This document shows, piece after piece, positions 55,685-64,000 of a stretch of DNA of 64,000 nucleotides. The first letter of the stretch is position 1. Every line of letters starts with the position of its first letter. Origin of the DNA: Tubulanus polymorphus (Eukaryota; Nemertea; Palaeonemertea; Tubulaniformes; Tubulanidae); assembly GCF_964204645.1 (NCBI RefSeq), contig NC_134032.1, positions 5,823,175 through 5,887,174 on the forward strand. Reading direction: 5' to 3'. The translations under genes were made by a program, and so were the position numbers. The notes under the pieces are model-generated. The model had not been told where the DNA came from. It saw only the letters and a list, made by a program, of their open reading frames with translations, and did no database searches.

Positions 55685-58560
55685 CGTTTATTCTGCCTAA
55701 TCCCACCAACCCCGGTGAGCGTTGGAGCATGGAAAATATATAAGTTAATCTACCGTTTCAATGACTAAATCATATCTCCAACACTCTCCGGGGGTGAACG
55801 AGTTACATAATATTAATTAGGAGAAATTTCAAAAAATTCGGTTCTTGGCTTCTGTTTTGGCTCGTCTTGGTAACCGATCATCTTCTGCATGAGTTCTAGT
55901 TCGGCCATCTTCTTCTGCATGAGTTCTAGTTCGGCCATTTTCTTCTGCATGAGTTCTAGTTCGGCCATCTTCTGCTGCATGAGTTCGTCTATCGTCTTCG
56001 ACGTCTATGTTGGTGTATTTGACATCTGGACTGGCTCGTAGTTCAAGCGGATACAGCTTGGACACTGCTCGGTTCGTGAAACCATTTGCTGTCTTTAATG
56101 CAACAGATCTACATATTCTATCTGGTCCATAGAACAGTTCTGTCACTAGTCCCAACTTCCATTTAAGCCTTGGCGTTTCTTCATGTATGATCACCACTTC
56201 GCCAACCTTTATTTGTTCTTCTTTTCCAGATCGTTGATTATACTCTCTTAGGGCTGTAAGATACTCTTTAGACCATCGACTACGAAATCGCGTTAATATA
56301 TCTTCTAGGTCTCACGTCTGCTTCATTCTTCTGAATCTGGAAGTCTGGATCTTCCAGCTCTTCCGGGGTGATAAAATCATGTGGAAGTGTAGTCAGCCGA
56401 TGACCACACATCAGCTGCGACGGTGTAACAGGGGCTTCATCGTTTATGTCGGTAGAACTGTACGTCAGTGGTCTGTCGTTGACGATAGCCTCTGCTTCCG
56501 ATACCACTGTCCGAAAGTCATCAAACGAGATATGAGCTCTTCCTATAACCTTCTTCAATACCATCTTCACAATGCCAACTAAACGCTCCCAAAAGCCTCC
56601 ATGCCATGGAGCCCTTTTCGTTATGAAGGACCACGCTACTCCTTTCTTCGACACATATTCTGATGCTTTCTTGAAGGTTGCAGCATTATCAGTCAAAACC
56701 TTCTTTGGTAGAGATCTACGGCTTACAAATCTTCTAAAAGCTCTCGTGAACGATTCTGTAGACTGATCTTCTGTGACTTCCAAATGTAAACCTCTACTCA
56801 CTGAGCATGTGAATAGACAGACATAGCACTTCTGAGATTCTGACATCATCTTCACGTTGAAGGGACCAGCAAAGTCAATACCAGTATGGAAAAACGCGGG
56901 AACATCTGCTACTCGCGCACCTGGCAACGGTGGCTCGACAGGAAGCTTGAATGGACGACCTGATAGTTTACGACAGGCGACACATTGACGGACCATACTC
57001 TTCACTAACTGACGTACACACGAAATCCAAAACGACTGTCGGATGAAAGTTACGGTTGAATTAATCCCAAGATGGAAAACTCCCTCATGTGCATCTCGAA
57101 CGACAAGTTGAGCCAATCTGTGAGTTTTCGGCAACAATACTGGGAACTTTGTAGAGAACGGCAGATCCGAGTTACCAATTCGACCATGACATCTAATCAC
57201 GTCATCATCATCGATGTAGAGATTAAGTTGATGAACGATATCAACCTTAATCTGACTACGTCCACGCATCATTTCTCGAGCAGCAGCGAATTCGTCTCTC
57301 TGTGACGCTTTAATCCATTCAATTCTAGCTCTTTCGATTTCAGACGATCTCAAATTTTCTTCTCTGTTTTTCTGATCACCACGTACAACATCAACGAATC
57401 TCATTACCCATGCTGATATTCTAAATAATCTGTTTAAATCAGAATAATCTCGAGCATCAATAATCTGATCAATCCCAATCTTCTCAGGTTCAATGTTCTT
57501 TCCTACTTCTTCAAGTATTGGTAATTGAACATTCAGCAACGTTGACTCAGCAGACCATTTAGGGTGATCACCAGTGCGTAACCATTCTGGGCCTTCCCAC
57601 CATAGTCTATTGCATCTTAGCTCAGATGCTGTACAACCGCGTGTTAATACATCAGCTGGATTCTCTGAACTTGGGCAGTATCCCCAAACAGCATCTGGAA
57701 CTTGACTCTTAATTTCTGTAATTCTGTTCAATTCGAACGACTTCAATGGATTATCAGATTGTAATCTATACAGTACTGACTGGTAATCAGACCACGCAAA
57801 CAGCTTCTTAGGTGTACCAATCGCATCCAAGATAAACTTAGCCAACCGTGACGCAATTACACCAGCGACAAGTTCCAGTTGTGGAATTGATAGTTGTTTA
57901 ACGGGTGCAACTCTTGACTTCGACATCAGTAATCTTGAATCTGTATCACGAACTAGATAAGCGACAGCTCCATAAGCCTTTTCACTTGCATCTGCAAATA
58001 CATGTAACTCGCAGCCATCTATCGAGTCTAAACCATAGTCAAACGTCATACGTCCATAGTCAAAATCCAGAGCTTGAGATGTTTCTTTTGAAATTTTAAC
58101 CCAACGATCTTTAATATCTTTTGGTACTGGATCATCCCATACAAGACTTCTTCTCCATATATCCTGCAGCAGTGCTTTAGCGTTAATCAACAGTGGAGAA
58201 ATAAATCCTATTGGATCGTAGACCTTTGATGAATCACTGAGAATCATTCGTTTAGTCAATGAATCTTGATGAATCGACGAAAATGTAACGGGTAATAGTC
58301 TCAAATTATCATTTTCAGAATCCCATCTGAGTCCAAGTACCTTCACTTTAACCGATTTCTCAGCAACACCATCTCGTTCCGCTCGTTCCATTACTTCTGG
58401 ACAATAACTACTCCATGATCGTAAATTAAAACCACCTTTCTTCAATAACTGACGAGAATATTCGTAAAAATCTGTCATAGATGACTGCTCATTCATCGAG
58501 ATTATGACGTTATCCACGTATAACACATTATTATTCGAAAATGGAATTATTAAATTCATG
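55680..58560 (-). mobile_element. BEL/Pao LTR retrotransposon, 5'-truncated
   Basis: Minus strand. Pol from the RT YVD motif through RNase H and integrase, then a C-terminal DUF5641-type segment. A probable 3' LTR start TGTTGGAGATATG follows at 55783 after a purine stretch (GGAGAG), and is cut off near 55680 by the Gypsy fragment. gag, protease, most of RT and the 5' LTR are absent. Confidence 0.82.
55829..56290 (-). pseudogene. BEL/Pao pol C-terminus with internal repeat
   Basis: Continuation after a frameshift: RFRSRWSKEYLTALRE, VGEVVIIHEE and the SVALKTANG..R.VSKLYPLE block typical of the DUF5641 tail. Then three ~27-bp repeats (HAEEDGRTRT) at about 55895-55985, and a basic end. The repeat is in frame, so length variation here would not break the protein. 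Confidence 0.8.
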
Positions 58561-58676
58561 GAATCAATTGTAAAGCTGAAAAAAGAAAACGGTAATGCTT
58601 CGGTCAAAGGAATGATAGATAATTTGTTACCTAGCAGTGCGGGTTTGCATAGAACGTGTGATTCAGCTGTTAGCAC
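56280..58676 (-). pseudogene. BEL/Pao pol: RT end, RNase H, integrase
   Basis: 798 open codons. Similarity starts at about residue 50 (YVDN, where YVDD is usual); the first ~48 residues are read-through of unrelated DNA. KVYDPIGFISPLL (151-163) and LVWDDPVP mark the Pao-specific A17 region; the RNase H-like FADAS is at 228-232; the integrase zinc finger is H..H..CVAC about 530-568; the integrase core has Asp601 (GIDFAG), Asp663 (LTDNAATF) and Glu697 (WHGGFWERL), a complete D,D-E set. The frame ends by a frameshift near 56295 and continues at 55829-56290. Confidence 0.9.
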
Positions 58677-58780
58677 TGACCGAGGCTACAATATTGTAAC
58701 CTAGGTCGGTTCACTGCACAACTTTTTTTGTAAACACTGACCGAGGCTACAATATTGTAGCCTAGGTCGGTTCACTGCAT
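58673..58780. repeat. Two tandem near-palindromes, 62 bp apart
   Basis: ACTGACCGAGGCTACAATAT followed by TGTAGCCTAGGTCGGTTCAC occurs twice. In the second copy GGCTACAATATTGTAGCC is a perfect 18-bp palindrome; the first has one change (GTAACC). Located just beyond the truncated 5' side of the BEL/Pao copy. Confidence 0.85.
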
Positions 58781-61219
58781 GACCTTTGCTTGCGATTACT
58801 GGCCCAACCCCAGTCGGTTGTTTTTACAGTCTTTGAAGTACTGGCCAATTGGATGTTACCATAAATAAACAGTATTTTGAAGATGTGGTGACAGAGAGAA
58901 TCTGTTTTTATTTCGTCTTGAGAAGGTCCTACTGTTCGCTATTCTGTGTCAAAATATGAATTGAAATATAACGGATGAATTTAGTTTCCTTTCCCGATAC
59001 TGTATTTATGCTTTTAATCATGAAGGATAATTATGTTATAGCAATTATAGTGATAACCTACGACAGTTTCAAATTCACGTATTAGAAAACGACAATTTTC
59101 TTTAAATTCCAAATTTCATTTGGAAAGCGGCGTTTATGCGCACAATTCCTAAAATGTCAGAATTCCGAAAACTAGGGATTCACACGGTTAGAATGTTAAC
59201 TAAATAAGTTTCGTCCGAGCAAATGATTACTATGAGAAACTAACGGCGAAACTTCACGGGTTGGTGCGATCTGTGCGCTGCATGAACGGGTTTTTGGTAT
59301 CAAATGTAAAATATCGGCCGTGTTCGGATTTGTACCGATACATTGAGTTTAGTTCAATTTTTTTATCATTATAGTTTAGGAGCTCTGTGTGACGTCACTG
59401 AGCGCGCTGATCAAAAATAGTGTGCACACTGTGAGCATCACATGTTGCTTGGTTTTAAAGGACAGTGTGCTAATTGACTATACACGAAAATGGGCTTGAC
59501 CAAAATTCTCTTCCTGACAGAGGAATGTATAATCGCACTGATATAGCTGTCTTGCTAGGTTGAAGGGTGTTTGAACTTCGCCGAATTCAGTTAAAATTCA
59601 ATGAAATACCATAATTAATAAAATCTTATTGAAGGAAATTTACCGCTATATCTAAGTTATTTTTCAGTGCGTTTTAAAATTACATTGAATTCATCGTTCG
59701 AGGTCAATGATGGCGCAAAACAATTTAAATTGAGTCCAGTTAGGAGAATATTCCTTTACTTTAGGGTGATTTAGTATTTTATGAATCAAGAAATTATTTA
59801 CAATGGACTAATTTTCCGCTAGCAGCAAAACAACACACTGTTATCTGAACTGTCAATCATTACGTCGTGTCTAGTTTAACAAGTAGATATAGACTAAAAA
59901 AGGATGCGTGGTTCCCACGCGAGAATCAAACAAGACGGTTGTTAGTGGACGTACTCAAGTTGGATGGTCAGGAGGAGTCAACAACGGTTTAAATAATTTA
60001 TAAAAACAGATGTAAGCAGTTGTAAACTTGTGAACAGAGGAAATATGAACATATATACACAATTGTGTCTACTTTTCTCCTGTCTGGTTTTATGTTAAAT
60101 ATATATTTTGTTTGAATAAATATTCAAATATCGATCCGGAAGAGCAATGCGGCCAACAACATTTTATTTTGAAAAAATGACCTGTTGACTCGGTAAGACG
60201 GCTGTTCGATTTACCGGGTGCTCACTACTATGTTTTAAATGGCTATGAAAACGGAGTCGAACCAAGAACAGCAATTAAGCTTGATGTCTCGTTTCCCTCA
60301 CAGATGACATATATCAGAATCAGTTTTCTCAAAATCTGTTTCTTATCGAAGTCCTTGATTCGTGCTTGAATATATACATAAGATTTTACAAATGAACACA
60401 AAGATATAACAAGAATTGAGGTCTTGGTTATTTGGTGACAAGTCGAATCGTTTGGAACTAAGAAAAATCCTCAGACTTAGAAACGTCTGACTTAAGTTGA
60501 ATTTCCGAAAGGTACGACTACAAATTGCTTCTGTTATCGGAAATTAAATCAACATCTACATCTAATGTATCTATTGATACGAAACGGTTTTAGGACCGTA
60601 GATTGATTGAAAGTTACGGAGAGGGAGGGGTAGCTCTATCGCATTAAAATATTATTGCTCAGTTATACAGATGGCATTCATCCATTTAGCTCAAACAACA
60701 AACACACTTCTGCGCAGAAAAATACCAAGGCTATATATGATTAATCATGTATTTCATTGATACAGACAATAAAATCGCTGTCCGCATTTTGTCCCCTTGC
60801 TTATAAGTCACGTTTGTTATCTAATACAAATTAATAAAGGTCAGCCGAATTTAAGGGCTTTCACCGTTGAGTAGTAGCCTATCTGTCATGAGGCCTGATC
60901 ATGCACATGTGTTATATTAGAAATACAATATAGCTCTTCAATTTTTTAGGCGAAACGTTGCTTTAAATATATTCGCCGCGTCTTGATTTTCTTGAGGGAT
61001 TTCTCTTGATTGTTAAAACAATATCAAATCATCCTGTCTCAAAAAGTATGAAACCTAGAAATATGTAGCCAATTTGGAATTGGATGAAATGTTCAAATTC
61101 AAAATAAGCCATTCGACCCTGTTATCAAACATATCAGTGTTCTTTAAAACATTTGTTAAATATCGGAGGATTTTTAAGCCGAGCTTCAAACATTTCGACT
61201 CCTGAACTAAAATGATTAT
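58781..61219. other. Unrecognised intergenic DNA
   Basis: A+T-rich sequence without a gene, known repeat or long open frame that I can support. Confidence 0.4.
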
Positions 61220-61226
61220 GTGGCAT

Positions 61227-61264
61227 CAAAAATTCATAAAGACTATAGTCTTTATGAATTTTTG
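61227..61264. repeat. 38-bp perfect palindrome flanked by 7-bp direct repeats
   Basis: CAAAAATTCATAAAGACTA followed directly by TAGTCTTTATGAATTTTTG, 19+19 bases without spacer or mismatch. GTGGCAT is present directly on both sides (61220-61226 and 61265-61271). Confidence 0.95.
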
Positions 61265-61271
61265 GTGGCAT

Positions 61272-61959
61272 GTAATTATCCAAGACTATGAATATGTTTA
61301 GGTGACCGTTTAAGGTGTTCCTTTTATCCGGGAAGGATTTGTTTCAATCTCACTTTTAAGATATCAACAGATCACTATGAAAAGTAACGCTATCGAGTGA
61401 TCGCTGGTAGATTTAGCAGTTAAAATCGCCACACGTGTTAAATGTTTGCATTGAACAGTAGATAGATTTCTGGAGATTTAAAGTTTGGATGCTCTGATGA
61501 ACTCTATCAGCTGTTGGTTGGTTAAAGCATAGCAGTGCTAAATTTCTATGGTTAAAGTACATTGCAGGTGACCCAAATGATTCGCCTGCTGCCTGGATAC
61601 TATAAACCTGGTACCTATGAGCATGGACTCTTTTAGATGGGTCTGGACGTTATAATACAGTGTTCATGACTATAGAACCGGGTGACCCGAATTCCCCACC
61701 TGCCTGAAAATCTCATAGCGGAGGTAACGCGTATATCTTTGCTGCACACCGATCTCCTTGAAAGGTCAAAATGCTATTTTTGTGAAGAAGTACACGGGCC
61801 TCTCCATCTGATTTAACACAGGGTACATAAATATTTAACTAATACTTTCAAACAAGATTTCTTCAGAATAAAAACTACGTCCAAATATCTGGCTAAAATA
61901 CTCCCTGGCTCTGGGTACTTTTTCTGATTCTCACATTCGGCACAATATGGATCATTTAG
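61272..61959. other. Unrecognised DNA upstream of the Penelope-like element
   Basis: No gene recognised; the last part may be a decayed 5' region of the Penelope-like element. TGACCC.AATTC.CC.CCTGCCTG-like words are duplicated at about 61569 and 61681. Confidence 0.35.
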
Positions 61960-62018
61960 ACTAACTCAAAAATCTCAAACCTAAAGGCCAAAAATTTATA
62001 TGTTTCGACGCTATATCC

Positions 62019-62510
62019 TTGTTCACAAATATACCATTGGAACCAACTCTCAATTTATTAAGAAGAAAACTCCCGGACTCCAATCTTGATCTCCCGGTTC
62101 CTGTAGATTGCTTACTTGAACTTTTGAGCTCTGTACAACCAATCTATTATTCCAATTCCAAGACAAAATCTATGAACAAATTTTCGGTTTCGCTATGGGC
62201 AACCCATTATCCCCCATTTTGGCTAATCTTTTCCTTGAACATTTTGAATGCGAAATTCTTCCGAAATTACGCTGGCTCTAAACATAACTTTTGGATTGGA
62301 TGTGTTGATGACATTCTGTGCTTAGTTTCTGATGATTTTTATCTTAACTCTTTTATTGACTTCATCAACTTTCAATATCCATCTTTGAAATTCACATTTG
62401 AATGGGAACAAAATGACCAAATCCCGTTTTTGGATGTTCTAATTCACAATAAATATTCTTATTTGTTTCTTTCAAGGCCTCTTTCTCCGTGCACTGCGGA
62501 TTTGCAATGA
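62019..62510 (+). pseudogene. Penelope-like reverse transcriptase fragment
   Basis: Motifs: FTNIPLEPTL at the start, then a shifted segment, WIGCVDDILCLV (catalytic Asp pair; usual form YVDD), and FEWEQNDQIPFLDVLI, which is diagnostic of Penelope RTs. The stop after about 163 codons and the internal frame changes make it non-functional. Confidence 0.82.
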
Positions 62511-62603
62511 AACCTAAGGCTAAACGTACTTTCTTTAATTCTAAACCTCCTGAAAATAAAAAAACACATTTCAGAATTCATTGTAGTTCCGTATGTACCT
62601 GTT

Positions 62604-62924
62604 TTGGAAAAGTTTCGTCACTCTCTCCCTTTATTGGATAGACAAATCATTTTCACGTATGAAAACAAAATTAGCAAGACTTTCGTAAACAACAATCAAT
62701 CTAAACCTTTGGACTGCGGAGTTTACAAAATTCCTCGTTTTGGCTGTGATAAAATGTACTTTGGAGAAACTGGTCGTGATTTAAAAACTCAAATTTCGGA
62801 ACACAAAAAGGATATAACAAAGCAAAAACCGGCTAGTGGTGTAGCCAATCATGTTTGGAACACTGGTCATCTGTTTAATTTTGATAAAGCCGAAATTATT
62901 TTTTACTTCCAGCAAATACACTAA
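62604..62924 (+). pseudogene. GIY-YIG endonuclease of the Penelope-like element
   Basis: GVYKIPRFGCDKMYFGETGR matches the GIY...YIG core (here GVY and YFG), followed by SEHKKDI and a NHVWNTGH-like block (HxxxxxH) as in Penelope nucleases. The frame is lost after AEIIFYF; the tail HIVESALI continues in another frame at 62930-63050. Confidence 0.82.
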
Positions 62925-63235
62925 ACGCCACATAGTTGAGTCTGCCCTAATTACTCGTCACTCAGATATTAGTACCAATTTAAATAATGGCTTTTCTCCT
63001 CACAATTCCCTTCTTTCTAAGTATATTACTTCATGCCTTGCCAAACACTAATCAGTTACTCACTCACCAATTTACTCAATTAACCTGTTCTCCTCTTTAT
63101 ATATACCCTTGTTTTTAGTCAATATCTCACACCTGACGATGATCTCTAGTGTGAGATCGAAACGCCACATTTTAGATTATTTCAATAAATAATTCTCGAT
63201 TTTAGATTTCTTTTAATTTTTAAATAGTGGGTTTT

Positions 63236-64000
63236 ATCTTACATCTGATAATATCATCATTTTTTATGCATGTTGCTTGCTAAAAGTCACGAATTATGTC
63301 ATCTTATATGTAGGTACGCAGCTTAGTAAAAGTCACAGATTATTCAAGATGGATATTGGGAAAAACAACACGGAAAATTTGAAATTTTTGAAACGATTTA
63401 AGCTTTTCAAAATCAGAATATTGAAGTATTTTATTAAATGTTGCTGTTAGCAAGGGGGACATTTACCTAGAGGAGATTTTTACCGGGGGGGGGGGGGGGA
63501 TATTTACTGGGGTATTTTTCCGAAAATAAACCATTTTAATGACAAAAATAATCAAAAATCATGTTGACCTATACTTGAAAAAGCTGCATTTAATCTTCCA
63601 ATTGAATTTTCATTAAATTATTGCCATGAAATATATCGCTCATATATCAATCCTCAAAGTGCATATTCAGAATATTTTAACTGCCCTGAAAACTATATAG
63701 CGTTCGCATACAGTTTTGCACTACTGTTTATACGCTGTTTATATTGTCACGTATCACTGCAAATCTGAAGCATATGTCGCTATTTATAACAGGGAATCTG
63801 GCAAGCGAATCCAAACTGAAAAGAAGACGCTTTTGGAGAGTTGCATGATCGCGGGGGCCAGACTTGAAATAAATGCCATTGAGTAATTCAGTAAAATGTT
63901 CCAGAATCTAGCTTTTGGAGAAAGGGCCACAGGTGCATAAGGCACAAAAGGGGTGTGGTCTTTGAAGAATGAGATGCGTTTAGGTGCTTTCTGAGCACTT
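63236..64000. other. Unrecognised DNA with a G15 run
   Basis: No gene. A run of 15 G is at about 63485-63499. The rest is A+T-rich. Confidence 0.5.

Larger units (their letters stand above)
61960..63235 (+). mobile_element. Penelope-like retroelement, 5'-truncated and decayed
   Basis: RT piece at 62019-62510 begins with the FTNIPL block and has the catalytic box as CVDDIL; the AMGNPLSPILANLFLE block is at 62190-62250 in a different frame, so two compensating frameshifts surround it. A GIY-YIG nuclease piece follows at 62604-62924. The 3' part has CTGACGATGATCTCTAGTGTGAGATCGAAACG at 63133-63164, the kind of direct end typical of this class, then AATAAATAA. Confidence 0.85.

Overview
Eukaryotic nuclear DNA from a bilaterian animal. 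The genes are split by spliceosomal introns with GT-AG borders, and most of the window is transposable elements and satellite-like repeats (LINE, Penelope, BEL/Pao, Ty3/Gypsy, piggyBac, hAT-like and pogo-like miniatures). The repeat mix suggests a (probably marine) invertebrate; the sequence alone does not fix phylum or species. No bacterial-type operon, CRISPR array or rRNA is visible.

Two host genes can be read with confidence. (1) 4229-16704, + strand: a five-exon short-chain dehydrogenase of the SDR16C group (17-beta-HSD11/13, RDH10 and RDHE2 relatives), 307 aa, complete from ATG to stop, all splice phases consistent, polyA signal at 16917. Its 9.8-kb first intron holds LINE remnants. (2) 36100-43152, + strand: a two-exon, 235-aa homologue of RITA1, the RBPJ-interacting and tubulin-associated regulator of Notch signalling. 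Each exon carries one copy of a SYVDE-LFG module, and the first keeps an LWSP tetrapeptide like the RBPJ-docking motif. Its 6.3-kb intron contains a piggyBac copy nested in an older inverted-repeat element, a SINE-like inverted pair and a CACCAGGGGGCG-bearing repeat.

Layout. 1-4228: upstream DNA with one hAT-like miniature element and a short tandem repeat. 4229-16922: SDR gene. 16923-19870: nothing recognised. 19872-25719: a large nested inverted-repeat structure containing two foldback-type elements that share an architecture not matched by a standard class (19910-20874 and 22186-23740), each with exact 8-bp target duplications. 26753-27304: a nearly perfect 252-bp hairpin. 28124-33751: a 59-bp minisatellite array of about 3.8 kb with higher-order structure, bounded by inverted G+C-rich ends and followed by (CAG)29. 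36070-43152: RITA1. 41207-42460 and 44539-45745: two copies of an element made of ~153-bp repeats, each unit carrying a CTCF-like core. 45951-50400: damaged LINE, - strand, with SGNH-esterase ORF1. 51384-58560: nested fragments of pogo, hAT, Gypsy and BEL/Pao elements. 58560-61960: mostly unrecognised. 61960-63235: decayed Penelope-like element with RT and GIY-YIG parts.

The two host genes are independent. The novelty is in the repeats: the foldback family, the CTCF-like motif arrays around the second RITA1 exon, and a 38-bp perfect palindrome with its own 7-bp direct repeats at 61220-61271.
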